A stretch of DNA of 64,000 nucleotides from JAJDYQ01 sp965214035 (GCA_965214035.1 OZ243932.1:496001-560000), one strand, 5' to 3'; shown: positions 55,121 through 64,000, counted from the first letter of the stretch. Program-made: numbers and translations. Notes: generated by a model not told the origin, from the letters alone.

Positions 55121-55570
55121 ATGTATGATGCACAGATGCCTGCACGTCATGTAGATTCCCTGATTAACAAAGGAGTGCTTGCCGGTATTCGGACACGGGC
55201 CCTGTGGCTATCGAAGCTGAATCAATGCCTGCACCATCAACTGCCGCTATCGATTGATACCATGGTCAGGCTGGCGGATATTGATACTCGCAGGCGCGCC
55301 GTCATTCATGTCAGGGGAGGGGAATGGGCAACGCACATCAGGATGCAACAGAGTATGATTCTCGACATTTTGAGAACCTGTGGCCTGCCAGAACTGAGCG
55401 GTATCGTGGTAAAAAACAGGCCGCTGAAAGATCGGCAAGAGAGCGCTCATTTGAGGAAGAACAGACACCCGATGAGCGGTTCTGCCCGTGAACTGATTGA
55501 AACAATGGCAAGTGGCATATCTGATGAACAGTTGGCGCAATCTCTACACCGTTTAGCGCGCAGGCGTTAG
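55121..55570 (+). CDS. dciA: DciA-like (DUF721) protein
   Basis: 149 residues. The conserved DUF721 part is about residues 25-95: LSKLNQCLHHQLPLSI, HVRGGEWATHIRMQQSMILD, LPELSGIVVKNRPLK. DciA proteins load the replicative helicase in bacteria lacking DnaC. The C-terminal half has a helix that may be outside the family core. In many gammaproteobacteria the gene sits near secA; here it is between fic and ispG. ATG at 55121; a later ATG at 55136 is possible. Confidence 0.7.
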   Translation: MYDAQMPARHVDSLINKGVLAGIRTRALWLSKLNQCLHHQLPLSIDTMVRLADIDTRRRAVIHVRGGEWATHIRMQQSMILDILRTCGLPELSGIVVKNRPLKDRQESAHLRKNRHPMSGSARELIETMASGISDEQLAQSLHRLARRR

Positions 55571-55580
55571 CCTGGGCCGG

Positions 55581-55586
55581 TATAAT
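55581..55586 (+). promoter_or_regulatory. Possible -10 element for ispG
   Basis: A perfect TATAAT lies 40 bp before the ispG ATG, preceded by a G+C-rich stretch without a good -35 element at 16-18 bp. Confidence 0.3.
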
Positions 55587-55625
55587 TCACTGTTCTGAAT
55601 CAATACAGGTTTGCGGAGAACCACA

Positions 55626-56861
55626 ATGATGGCAAGGAGACAATCTGTCGGTGTCAGAGTAGGGAACGTCATGGTAGGTGGTGATGCGCCGATAGTGGTG
55701 CAATCCATGACCAATACCGATACGGCTGATATAGACGCGACGACTGAACAGGTTGCCCGGCTGGCCGGCTCCGGTTCCGAGCTGGTACGGATCACAGTGA
55801 ACACCAGGCCGGCAGCGGCGGCGGTAGGTTCGATTTACGAAGGCCTGCTGAAGCGCAACATCAACGTCCCGCTCATTGGTGATTTTCACTACATTGGTCA
55901 TACCCTGCTGACAGAGTACCCGGACTGTGCCCAGGCGCTGGCCAAATACCGTATTAATCCGGGCAATGTTGGCTCAGGTACCAGACGTGACGAACGATTT
56001 GCTACCATGATTGAAACGGCGATCAAATATGACAAATCGGTACGGATTGGCGTGAACTGGGGCAGTCTCGACCAAGCGTTGCTGGCGCGCGCCATGGACG
56101 AAAATGCACATCGGGACGAACCGGCGGATGCCCGTGAAGTCATGCGTGATACACTGGTACGCTCGGCTTTGGAAAGTGCCCGTCAGGCGGAACAGATTGG
56201 TTTGGGGCATGACCGCATCATCATTTCCAGCAAAGTGAGTGAAGTACAGGATTTGATACAGGTTTACCAGCGACTGGCGTCGAAATGTGACTATGCCCTT
56301 CATCTGGGGCTGACCGAGGCCGGCATGGGTTCAAAGGGCATCGTGGCCTCGACTGCTGCCATGAGTGTCCTGCTGCAACAGGGTATTGGCGACACCATAC
56401 GTGTCTCACTGACACCGGAACCGGGTGGAGACCGCAGCAGGGAAGTCATCGTTGCCCAGGAGATGCTACAGACTATGGGACTGCGCAACTTCACACCGCT
56501 GGTGGTTGCATGTCCTGGTTGTGGTCGCACCACCAGCACGGTTTTTCAGGAACTGGCGGCGGACATTCAGGGCTGGTTACGAGAACAGATGCCGATTTGG
56601 CGGAACAGATTTCCGGGTTCAGAAGGTTTATCAGTAGCCGTGATGGGCTGTATCGTGAATGGGCCGGGAGAAAGCAAACACTCGGATATTGGTATCAGCC
56701 TGCCGGGTACCGGAGAGGCACCGGCGGCACCGGTATTTGTTGACGGCAAAAAACTGAAAACCCTGCGAGGAGACAACATCGCCGGCGAATTTAAGGATAT
56801 TGTCAACAACTACGTGGCCAGACGTTTTGCTACAAACAAGGCCGCACAAAACATCACATGA
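55626..56861 (+). CDS. ispG: 4-hydroxy-3-methylbut-2-enyl diphosphate synthase
   Basis: 411 residues: VVQSMTNTDTADIDATTEQV, PLIGDFHYIG, INPGNVGSG, EAGMGSKGIVASTAAMSVLL and the iron-sulfur Cys residues in CPGCGRT and MGCIVNGPGE. It reduces methylerythritol cyclodiphosphate, the penultimate step of the MEP isoprenoid pathway. ATG 55626 (GGAGA eight bases upstream) is preferred to a TTG at 55611. The end overlaps the radical SAM gene by 4 bp. Confidence 0.96.
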   Translation: MMARRQSVGVRVGNVMVGGDAPIVVQSMTNTDTADIDATTEQVARLAGSGSELVRITVNTRPAAAAVGSIYEGLLKRNINVPLIGDFHYIGHTLLTEYPDCAQALAKYRINPGNVGSGTRRDERFATMIETAIKYDKSVRIGVNWGSLDQALLARAMDENAHRDEPADAREVMRDTLVRSALESARQAEQIGLGHDRIIISSKVSEVQDLIQVYQRLASKCDYALHLGLTEAGMGSKGIVASTAAMSVLLQQGIGDTIRVSLTPEPGGDRSREVIVAQEMLQTMGLRNFTPLVVACPGCGRTTSTVFQELAADIQGWLREQMPIWRNRFPGSEGLSVAVMGCIVNGPGESKHSDIGISLPGTGEAPAAPVFVDGKKLKTLRGDNIAGEFKDIVNNYVARRFATNKAAQNIT

Positions 56862-57910
56862 AAGGTCGTGCTGCACTTAGCAATCGAAGCGGTCGTTATG
56901 AAATACAAACCCATGAATCATATGATGATAGCTGGCGAGACGGAGACAGCCACGATATACCGATTAAAATTCACCTGCATACAGATGATACAAAGTCGAT
57001 AATTGCCCGCAACCGCTCGCCTGATATAGGCCATGAACAATCAATAAACCCCTATCGAGGCTGCGAGCATGGCTGTATATATTGTTATGCACGCCCGACC
57101 CATACCTGGCTGGGGCACTCGGCCGGTCTGGATTTTGAAACAGAGATTTACCACAAAGCCCATGCGGCGGAAAGACTGCGAGAAGAACTGTGCAAAAGCG
57201 GCTACCGATGCACATCTATAATGCTGGGCTCAAACACCGATGCCTACCAGCCGGTAGAACGCAGACTCAGAATCACGCGAGCAGTACTGGAAGTACTGAC
57301 CGAGAGCAGGCATCCGGTAAGCATCATCACCAAATCGTCACTGATAGAACGGGATATCGACATTCTGACGCAGATGGCTGGCAGAAATCTGGTTCGGGTC
57401 ATGCTATCGATAACCACGCTGGATAAAGAAGTAGCACGAGCGATGGAACCGCGAGCGGCGACGCCGAAGCGGCGTCTTCAAACCATGCAAAGACTGACGG
57501 ACGCAGGCATACCGACCGGTGTACTCATTGCGCCGGTTATACCGGCACTGACCGATCATGAACTGGAAAACATCATGGCAGCCACAAGCAGGGCCGGTGC
57601 CTGCACAGCGAGATACATCCTGCTTCGCCTGCCGCTGGAGCTGAAAGAACTATTCACCGAATGGTTAAACGAACACTTTCCACTGAAAGCTCAACACATA
57701 CTTCACAACATGCAGGACATTCACGGTGGAAAACTATATCGCCCGGACTGGGGAAAGCGGCACACCGGTACAGGCGCATATGCCGACCTGCTGGCACAAC
57801 GATTTCAACTGGCCATGAAAAAAGCCGGCATGGCCGGCCACCCGGCACCGCTTGACTGCTCACAATTTACACCGCCACGCCGGACGGACGAACAAATGGA
57901 ATTATTTTGA
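56858..57910 (+). CDS. PA0069-type radical SAM protein
   Basis: 350 residues with the radical-SAM motif CEHGCIYC (SINPYRGCEHGCIYCYARPTH, quoted in part) and the family block ARNRSPDIGHEQSINPYRG. It resembles spore-photoproduct-lyase-like proteins of unknown function; PA0069 in Pseudomonas is the named relative. It starts within the ispG stop and its stop overlaps the next gene (TGATG). No spore gene is present, so DNA repair is only one option. Confidence 0.87.
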   Translation: MKGRAALSNRSGRYEIQTHESYDDSWRDGDSHDIPIKIHLHTDDTKSIIARNRSPDIGHEQSINPYRGCEHGCIYCYARPTHTWLGHSAGLDFETEIYHKAHAAERLREELCKSGYRCTSIMLGSNTDAYQPVERRLRITRAVLEVLTESRHPVSIITKSSLIERDIDILTQMAGRNLVRVMLSITTLDKEVARAMEPRAATPKRRLQTMQRLTDAGIPTGVLIAPVIPALTDHELENIMAATSRAGACTARYILLRLPLELKELFTEWLNEHFPLKAQHILHNMQDIHGGKLYRPDWGKRHTGTGAYADLLAQRFQLAMKKAGMAGHPAPLDCSQFTPPRRTDEQMELF

Positions 57911-58872
57911 TGCGAACCATACTGCTGTTAATGCTGGTAATACCCACCGGCCTGTATGCCCTGGACTACGAAACACTGACAGTGACTGATGCAGGAAAGC
58001 CGCTGACAGCCGGCGACATACGCATCCTGTCCATCCACCACCTGCACGCCACGACCATGAACGAACAGCACATGGTTGAACTATCCGGTCTGGCGTGGAG
58101 TGAAGATGAACAAACCCTGTACGCGATCAATGACCGGGGTTCCCTGTTTCATTTTCGACTTTCATTGACCGGCGACAAAATTTCACAGATTGACCTCAAG
58201 CGGGCCTATGTCCTGCGAGGACAGAATGGCACAGTATTAATTCCCCCCTACAACGACAGCGAGGGCCTGCACATCCTGCGGGCGGACAACGGCATAACGG
58301 GAGACGAAAAGCTGCTGGTATCTTTTGAAGGGCAACCACGACTGCAATGGCACAAGCCGAACGGAGACTTTTTACACTACGAACCACTGCCGGAACACCT
58401 GCTGGAACACACCAGCTACAGCCATGGTAACGAAGCGCTGGAATCAGTGACGATTCACAAACAACTGGGTGTACTGACAGCTCCAGAGCTGCCGCTGGTC
58501 ACAGCAGAACAGGAAAAAGTCACTTTTTACAGCTCGAATGGTCGGCGTTATGAAATACCGCGTGACAGACAACAGGGACTATCGGTATGTGCCATCGAAT
58601 CGATGGACGATGGCAGCCTGATGATACTACTGCGCCGCCACCGCTGGCTTTCCCCGAACTGGGAAACCGAACTGCAACGAATCACAGCCGGTACGGGTTC
58701 CACATTAAACACCACGCGGCTGGCGAACCTCAAATCGGATGGAAAAATACCGGTTGACAACTATGAAGGACTGGCGCACCACAAGGCGAACCGTTTTTTC
58801 ATGGTCAGCGACAACAACAACATGTTTTTTCAAAAAACACTGCTGATATACTTTGAGATTACGGATGGCTAG
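57910..58872 (+). CDS. Exported phytase-like esterase family protein
   Basis: 320 residues with a signal peptide (MRTILLLMLVIPTGLYA) and a beta-propeller-like body: VELSGLAWSEDEQTLYAIND, SHGNEALESVT, NYEGLAHHKANRFFMVSDNN. The family is called esterase-like activity of phytase; its biological substrate is not established. Translationally coupled to the radical SAM gene. Overlaps the NfeD gene convergently by 4 bp. Confidence 0.83.
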   Translation: MRTILLLMLVIPTGLYALDYETLTVTDAGKPLTAGDIRILSIHHLHATTMNEQHMVELSGLAWSEDEQTLYAINDRGSLFHFRLSLTGDKISQIDLKRAYVLRGQNGTVLIPPYNDSEGLHILRADNGITGDEKLLVSFEGQPRLQWHKPNGDFLHYEPLPEHLLEHTSYSHGNEALESVTIHKQLGVLTAPELPLVTAEQEKVTFYSSNGRRYEIPRDRQQGLSVCAIESMDDGSLMILLRRHRWLSPNWETELQRITAGTGSTLNTTRLANLKSDGKIPVDNYEGLAHHKANRFFMVSDNNNMFFQKTLLIYFEITDG

Positions 58873-59312
58873 CCGGCGCTTTCGACGACAAGACTGCTGC
58901 CGCTGATGCCGGTGACCGTAACACGGGTGCCCTCCGGCATATCCTCCCCCACGACACGCCACAGACTATCCTCCACCTGTACCTTGCCGACCCCGTTTTC
59001 TATCGGCCTGATCAGAGTAAATGTCCGGCCGATATACTGATCGCCGCGCCGGCTGAGAGCACAAGAACCGGTTTTGGATGGACGACGTTTCAGATACATC
59101 CGGCTCAATACGATAGACACAATACTGAGCGTTGAGAATATCAGCAAGCTGGCTTCGGCGCTGATATCGACCAGCAGCAGAATCAGGCCCGTAACCGTAG
59201 CGGCGATACCGATCCACAAAAAAAATGCGGCCGGCACTAAAACCTCCATGATCAACAACGCACCGGCCAGAGCCAGCCAGTGCCAGGGCGTCATTGCCTC
59301 GACAAACTCCAC
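58869..59312 (-). CDS. NfeD-family membrane protein
   Basis: 147 residues: two or three membrane helices in WHWLALAGALLIMEVLV and FFLWIGIAATVTGLILLLV, then an OB-fold domain (YIGRTFTLIRPIENGVGKVQ; GTRVTVTGISGSSLVV). It pairs with the SPFH protein QmcA. The start is GTG at 59312, overlapping the qmcA stop (TAGTG), with GAGG five bases before it. Confidence 0.85.
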   Translation of the reverse strand: MEFVEAMTPWHWLALAGALLIMEVLVPAAFFLWIGIAATVTGLILLLVDISAEASLLIFSTLSIVSIVLSRMYLKRRPSKTGSCALSRRGDQYIGRTFTLIRPIENGVGKVQVEDSLWRVVGEDMPEGTRVTVTGISGSSLVVESAG

Positions 59313-60244
59313 TATGCCTCGTCTCTGCCGGCTTTACTGGCCAATACCTGTTTAGTGATTTCAGTGATGCCGCCCACGGCCCCGATGATACCGGTCGCCT
59401 CCAACGGCAGAAACAGCACCTTCTCATTGGGTGCCGTGCCGATGGACTGCAAAGCCTGTACATACTTATCGGCGACAAAATAATGAATGGCATTGATATC
59501 CCCCTTGCTGATCGCCTCGGACAACATATTGGTTGCCTTGGCCTCGGCCTCGGCCTCGCGTTCACGCGCCTCGGCATCGCGGAAAGCAGCCTCCTTGCGG
59601 CCCTCGGCCTCCAGGATAGCGGCCTGTTTTTCGCCTTCGGCGCGCAGAATATCGGCCTGTCTCTCACCCTCGGCCTCCAGGATGGAGGCCCGTTTATCGC
59701 GTTCCGCCTTCATTTGTCGGGCCATGGCATCCACCAGATCGCGGGGCGGAGCGATATCCTTGATTTCGATACGAGTGACCTTGACCCCCCAGGTCTGTGT
59801 TGCCTCATCGACAACGGTCAACAACCTGGCATTGATGGTATCCCGTTGAGAAAGCAACTCATCGAGATCCATGCTGCCCATCACGGTACGGATATTAGTC
59901 ATGGTGAGATTCAGGACAGCGACCTCAAGATTATTCACCTCATAAGAGGCACTGGCTGCGCTGAGCACCTGAAAAAAGACAACCCCGTCAACAGACACCA
60001 TGGCGTTATCCTTGGTGATGATCTCCTGAGTAGGGACATCCATGACCCGCTCCATCATATTGACCTGACGGCCAATCCGGTCCATGACCGGCACGATAAA
60101 GCGCAGGCCGGGTCTCAGGGTATGAATATACTCACCAAAACGCTCAACGGTATATTCCATGCCCTGCGGCACGGTTTTAACGCCCATATAGACCAGCACC
60201 ACAGCCAGCGCCAGTATAATCCAGGCAAAAGCGGCAAAATCCAT
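59312..60244 (-). CDS. qmcA: SPFH/stomatin-like membrane protein QmcA
   Basis: 310 residues: one N-terminal membrane helix (FAWIILALAVVLVYMGV), an SPFH domain (FGEYIHTLRPGLRFIVPVMD), and a long coiled coil with repeated AEGE/AEAR units (AEGERQADILRAEGEKQAAI). It builds detergent-resistant membrane microdomains, perhaps with FtsH. Strong ribosome binding site, GAGGAGAG before ATG. Coupled to the NfeD gene. Confidence 0.93.
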   Translation of the reverse strand: MDFAAFAWIILALAVVLVYMGVKTVPQGMEYTVERFGEYIHTLRPGLRFIVPVMDRIGRQVNMMERVMDVPTQEIITKDNAMVSVDGVVFFQVLSAASASYEVNNLEVAVLNLTMTNIRTVMGSMDLDELLSQRDTINARLLTVVDEATQTWGVKVTRIEIKDIAPPRDLVDAMARQMKAERDKRASILEAEGERQADILRAEGEKQAAILEAEGRKEAAFRDAEAREREAEAEAKATNMLSEAISKGDINAIHYFVADKYVQALQSIGTAPNEKVLFLPLEATGIIGAVGGITEITKQVLASKAGRDEA

Positions 60245-60277
60245 AGCTTCTCTCCTCTGCTTACAAAATTTCTGGTA

Positions 60278-61699
60278 CTACTGCCCGTCCAGCCATTGGA
60301 TCAACTCATCCTGAATACGGGTACCGATCAGCTTATCGATATTTTTATGGTTTTGCAAAGCGATCAATAGATAACGCTGCCCGTCATCCGCATGATAAAA
60401 GCCGGCGATAGTACGCACATGGTCCAGCAGCCCGGTTTTCAAGTGCATGGAACCCCTCAGATCACTGTTTCTCAAACGCTTCCTGCCGGTACCATCCTTT
60501 CCCAGGATGGACAGAGAACTGACCAACTCCGGCATCCACGGACTATGCCACTGATGCAACATGATCTGCTGCAGGGTCTGCGCGGAGATACGCGCATCGC
60601 GAGACAGACCGGAACCGTTATCGATATACAGCCCTTTGGTATCTATATTGAGACCATGCAGCCACTCGGTGATGGCCTCGCGCCCCTTTTCCGGAGTTCC
60701 GGGTGCCCCTTTCTTTTCCGCGGCGACAGTCAGCATCAACTGCCGCGCCATAACATTACTGCTATGCTTATTGATCAATCGGATAATGTCGCTCAGAGGT
60801 TTTGACATATGAGTATGTAACAGCCGCGCGTCTGCCGGCACAACACCCTCCCGCACGTCTTCGGTCAAAGTACCGCCCAGCAGTTTCCAGATAGAATCGA
60901 ACGCCCCGTAAAACAATGCCGGCGGCCTGCCGGCTGCGAGATGGAACTGACGCAGGCCGCAATTCCGGCTATACTGGCCATGGAAGCGGGCCACCACCTG
61001 CTGACCGCTGCGCACAGAGCGCACCGCTGGCCATCGATAAGAAGGCCGGCAGCGGCCGCCGGCCAGTTGCATCGCATTCTCAATTCGGACATCCGCAGAC
61101 TCCGGCCACATACGGATATCGACCGCTTTGGCGCGGGTATCTGGCACAAGCGTGAACCGTACCGTCTGAAAATTGGTCATCAAGGCACTCGGCTTCGCGT
61201 TATAAGTCCGATAGGGCCGGTTATCAAACTCACCGGGATGCTGGCTACCCGGCTCAAAATAACTGTTATCGACCACCAGATGCCCATTGATATGTCGAAG
61301 CCCCATACTGCGCAGCGAACGCAGCGTGGGCAACAGAGTTTCCTCGACCAGATACGGGTCGCCGAAGCCCTTCACATAAAGATCGCCGGACAATACACCA
61401 TCCTGCACAGGCCCATCTATATAAAACTCCGTTTTCCACCGATACTGCGGGCCGAGCAAATCCAGTGCGGCATACGTCGTCACAAGTTTGATAACCGAAG
61501 CCGGATTAAAGGCCCGGTCAATATTATGCGCCAGCATCAGCTGCGTCTCCCCGATGGGCTGCACAAGCACCCCCAGACTGTCAAGCGGAATACCGTGCGC
61601 ATTGAGCATATTCTGTACGGTCGGCGGCAGATCAGCCCGACCGCCGAAAGAAACGACCAGCAAAAACAGCAGCAACCGACAACGCGACAAAAAAGACAT
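60278..61699 (-). CDS. dacB: D-Ala-D-Ala carboxypeptidase/endopeptidase PBP4
   Basis: 473 residues: signal peptide (LLLFLLVVSFGGRA), SxxK motif ASVIKLV, SxN motif KHSSNVMARQL and KTG motif HLKTGLLDHV, with the family's insert domain between SxxK and SxN. It trims stem peptides and cleaves cross-links in the periplasm. ATG at 61699 is chosen; a TTG two codons earlier is possible. 33 bp downstream of its stop lies the qmcA start region, on the same strand. Confidence 0.9.
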   Translation of the reverse strand: MSFLSRCRLLLFLLVVSFGGRADLPPTVQNMLNAHGIPLDSLGVLVQPIGETQLMLAHNIDRAFNPASVIKLVTTYAALDLLGPQYRWKTEFYIDGPVQDGVLSGDLYVKGFGDPYLVEETLLPTLRSLRSMGLRHINGHLVVDNSYFEPGSQHPGEFDNRPYRTYNAKPSALMTNFQTVRFTLVPDTRAKAVDIRMWPESADVRIENAMQLAGGRCRPSYRWPAVRSVRSGQQVVARFHGQYSRNCGLRQFHLAAGRPPALFYGAFDSIWKLLGGTLTEDVREGVVPADARLLHTHMSKPLSDIIRLINKHSSNVMARQLMLTVAAEKKGAPGTPEKGREAITEWLHGLNIDTKGLYIDNGSGLSRDARISAQTLQQIMLHQWHSPWMPELVSSLSILGKDGTGRKRLRNSDLRGSMHLKTGLLDHVRTIAGFYHADDGQRYLLIALQNHKNIDKLIGTRIQDELIQWLDGQ

Positions 61700-62382
61700 G
61701 GACAAAAGGCACCACAGGCAACGGCAAAACGGATAGCGGCAACAACAACCGTCTCCGAATGACCGGCTACTGTCAGCGCAGCCGGATTATACCGCAAAAC
61801 GCCCGGCAAACAGCGCCGTTCGGCCGAACCGGCCCCAAGAGCCGGCTTGATGAGCGATTTTGACAATCACAGACGGCTGTTTTATGTTGATCCCGATTTT
61901 TTTGTGCTGAACTTGGATTTATGTCAGACTCATGCTAAAGCTGGTAAGTAAAAAGCGGATACGGGGGCTTGCCATGCTGCATAAACGGGTGCACAATGGC
62001 GATGCGAGTGATGGCATCAGGCCTTGCAATGATTCAAATGCGGTACAAACGGGCTTTATCAGGAGAAACACGGATGAATGAAACAGGACAGAAGTGGTCG
62101 CGCAGCGGTCGCAATGCGGTTCTGGATGGGACAACAGTAACCGACAATCTCCGGGCGGGGTGCGACCATATCGCCGCCATGCCCGCTCATATCGGTCGGC
62201 ACCTGCCACATCGCTCGCCTGTCGTTGGGCGCGGTCGCCGTATCGATGCCACCAGACCGGCCGTGACAAGAGTCAGAGACAGCGACCGGTCACCGGCGCG
62301 GCCGGCATGGAGAAAAGCCACACCGGGGATCATGCGAAGCTCAGACCGGCTGACCGGCTATCAGCGGGCCGGGAGAGGAGAA
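61700..62382. other. Region without a supported gene (autotransporter leader)
   Basis: 683 bp upstream of dacB and of the second autotransporter. It has a G+C-rich part (61770-61850), an A+T-rich part (61851-61960) with TTGGAT, 17 bp, TAAAGC near 61913, and an open frame from ATG 62074 (AGGAGAA seven bases before it) to 62415, 113 codons of Arg-rich, low-information protein. That frame runs through the C7 tract and could be an N-terminal extension of the autotransporter rather than a separate gene. Overlapping minus-strand frames are not supported. Confidence 0.5.
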
Positions 62383-63770
62383 ATGCCCCCCCATTCAATG
62401 GGAAGGTGCGTCTGAGCACCATCACCGGCTGAACCGCCGGCCGGTTCCCTCTGCCGGCAGCCTCGCCGGTACTATCTCCGGCCTCCATCGCCGGTGCCGC
62501 ACCCTGTTGCCGATGCTGCTCCTGTTGCTCGGTTTTGCCACCGAAGCCACCGCCCAGACCGTACCCACCCTCAAGGTCGAAGTCCCCACCATCACCGAAG
62601 GTGAAACCGGTATCGTCATATTCACACTCAGTGAAGCCTCAACACAGACGATCAGCTTCGACATCTCCGTTAATACTTTGGGGTCGTCTTGTAGTCTCGG
62701 TATCACTTGTCCACCGGATAGAGCCCCAACTTCGGACGGTGATTTCATCAATGTTGCGACAACCATAATCTTTGACCCCGGCGAAACCACCAGGACCTTC
62801 TCCATCACGCCAATCAACGACAACATCGGCGAGCCCACCGAGGTCATCACTTTACAGATAAGGCTCACGAGTCCCTTTGAGGATAATCTCGATACCACTG
62901 AGGCCACCATCGATTCCTCGACACCGGCTGATGGCGATATCGGCGTTGTTACCTATTGGTACATCCACATCTTCGATGATGATCGGGGGTTCACCATTAT
63001 TACCCCCGGTACCTCTCCTGTGACCGAAGGCACAGGCGCCCATTTTACCGTCATAACAGCCCCGATTCCGACGGACAATCTGCCCATTAATCTATTTGTC
63101 TCCGAAGAGGAAACTGATGGTCAGGACTTTGTCGATGCTGTTGACGAAGGCAGCAAAACCGTCACCATTCTGGCCGGCGAGGTATACCGTGGCGACCGTC
63201 AATGACAGCACCACTGAGGCAGACGGTACCGTCACCGTCACCCTCCACGACGGCACCGGTTATACCATCGGTTCCGCCAATGCCGCCACCATCGCCATCG
63301 ACGACGACTATACCCTGTCCGTCACCATCGACAATACCGAAGGAATCGAGGGCGATAGCAGTGGCCTTACCGATGCCGCCACACTGACCTTTACCGTCAA
63401 TCCGCCAAGGCCACGGGATTTTTCCTTTCTAATCTGCCTGGACGGTGGTACCGCCGAGCATGGGGACGGGGACAGCAGAGACTATCAATTCATGCCCCCG
63501 AATAACCCACGTGTGGTTGCTGGTGGTTCTGGCTGCGTTAATACTGGTCTGCAAGCCCTCTTGCCTGCCAACACCCCATCCGTCGAAGCAAAAATCCTTG
63601 TCAATGGTGACAGCCTGTTCGAGGCAGACGAAACTGTTATCGTCAGCCTGCAACGAGTCACCGGCGTCCCCTCGCAGAACACCCCCGACGATGTCATCAT
63701 CTCCCCCACCGCCGGCACCGTCACCTACATCATCCGCAATGACGATTTCCCACTAATCACCCTCTGCATA
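62383..63770 (+). pseudogene. Autotransporter, 5' part (Calx-beta-like repeats), out of frame at two places
   Basis: A Sec-type signal peptide (LLPMLLLLLGFATEATAQ) is followed by Calx-beta-like repeats (TVPTLKVEVPTITEGETGIV; DDDRGFTIITPGTSPVTEG). ATG 62383 has an excellent site (GGAGAGGAGAA), but with seven C after it the frame ends at 62415; removing one C (or adding two) joins it to the signal peptide through MPPIQWEGASEH. A second break is near 63180-63186, between TILAGE and RYTVATVNDS. Homology fades near 63760 (IIRNDDFPLITL), the open frame continuing to 63929 over the glnB copy. No beta-barrel is reached. Confidence 0.75.
62386..62392 (+). repeat. C7 tract after the autotransporter ATG
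   Basis: Seven C directly follow ATG at 62383. The length places the signal peptide out of frame; six or nine C would place it in frame. Homopolymers at this position are classic phase-variation switches for surface proteins. Confidence 0.6.
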
Positions 63771-63816
63771 ATCTACCATCAAGTTGAACCAGAAGTTGAT
63801 CCATCGGAGAAAAAGT

Positions 63817-64000
63817 ATAAAATTGATAATCGCAATTATTCAGCCTGCGAAGCTGAACCGGGTTCAGGAAGCTCTATCCGAAATCGGAATAAAAGGTATG
63901 ACTGTGACCGATGCAGTCGGATTCGGTAACCAGAAAGGTCATACCGAGTAATACCGCGGTACCGAGTATAAGACTAAATTCCTGCCGAAGAAAAAAATCG
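63817..64000 (+). pseudogene. Nitrogen-regulatory PII protein, damaged copy
   Basis: Read from 63817 the translation is KLIIAIIQPAKLNRVQEALS...IGIKGMTVTDAVGFGNQKGHTE, then a stop, then YRGTEYKTKFLPKKKI, a clear PII (GlnB/GlnK) sequence including the Tyr (uridylylation site) of the T-loop. Two lesions: the start codon is ATA where ATG is expected (GGAG lies eight bases upstream), and codon 45, Leu in E. coli GlnB, is TAA (63949-63951). It runs past the window end. It may be a pseudogene or carry sequencing errors; the downstream half is otherwise well conserved. Confidence 0.8.

Noticed and set aside
59294..60370. 358-codon plus-strand frame
   Set aside because: Antisense to qmcA, created by its Glu/Ala-rich coiled coil codons.
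61919..62432. Overlapping frames on both strands before the right autotransporter
   Set aside because: Low-information Arg-rich sequences in three frames; only the ATG 62074 frame has a plausible site and even it is unproven.

Overview
The window comes from a gammaproteobacterium whose genus I cannot name from sequence alone. The evidence is the gene set: a division/cell-wall cluster ending ftsA-ftsZ-lpxC, the ZapD-CoaE-PilD-PilC-PilB block, the RsmI/LpoA/YraN/DiaA/DolP block, CsiV beside Mfd, SspB, HolB and a 5'-methylthioinosine phosphorylase. Cytochrome c, Rieske, NadA, IspG and type IV pilus genes suggest a respiring Gram-negative cell with pili.

Layout. 0-4.4 kb: partial NUDIX hydrolase, EamA transporter, argA, then a diheme cytochrome c fused to DUF302 followed by a second DUF302 protein. 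4.4-8.3 kb: two broken genes joined head to head at a perfect 18-bp palindrome, namely ilvD without its N-terminal third and an autotransporter without its 5' end that also carries two frameshifts. 8.5-15.2 kb: holB-pilZ-sspB, the dolP/diaA/yraN/lpoA block, and rsmI. 15.2-15.6 kb: RNase P RNA with a clear promoter. 15.8-32.0 kb: the dcw cluster mraZ-rsmH-ftsL-ftsI-murE-murF-mraY-murD-ftsW-murC-ddl-ftsQ-ftsA-ftsZ-lpxC, tightly overlapped. murG is missing from its usual place between ftsW and murC. 32-41 kb: an M23 peptidase, secA, then zapD, coaE, pilD, pilC and pilB on the minus strand. 41-49 kb: accessory genes (orphan Xre/MbcA/ParS-type protein, Rieske, lipoprotein-nadA-lipoprotein amidohydrolase, an Hpt protein below a receiver-Ser/Thr kinase fusion), then purine salvage (HPRT plus methylthioinosine phosphorylase). 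49-61.7 kb: csiV-mfd, a Fic protein behind a 40-bp tandem repeat array, dciA-like, ispG, a PA0069-type radical SAM protein, a phytase-like esterase, NfeD-QmcA and dacB (PBP4). 61.7-64 kb: the 5' part of a second autotransporter whose start lies on a C7 tract, running into a glnB/glnK copy with a lost start codon and an in-frame stop.

How the genes work together. Most of the window builds, divides and remodels the envelope: precursor synthesis (MurC-F, MraY, Ddl), septal synthesis (FtsI, FtsW, FtsL, FtsQ, FtsA, FtsZ, ZapD), synthase activation (LpoA), trimming (PBP4, M23), lipid A (LpxC), secretion (SecA) and outer-membrane maintenance (DolP). The housekeeping genes are intact; damage is confined to the two autotransporters and the genes touching them. 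The murE-ftsQ core is visibly richer in A+T than its flanks and the autotransporters richer in G+C. I found no tRNA, CRISPR array, transposase or prophage. The observations I rate highest are the absent murG, the palindromic junction, the poly-C autotransporter start, the repeat array upstream of fic, and the Hpt/receiver-kinase pair.
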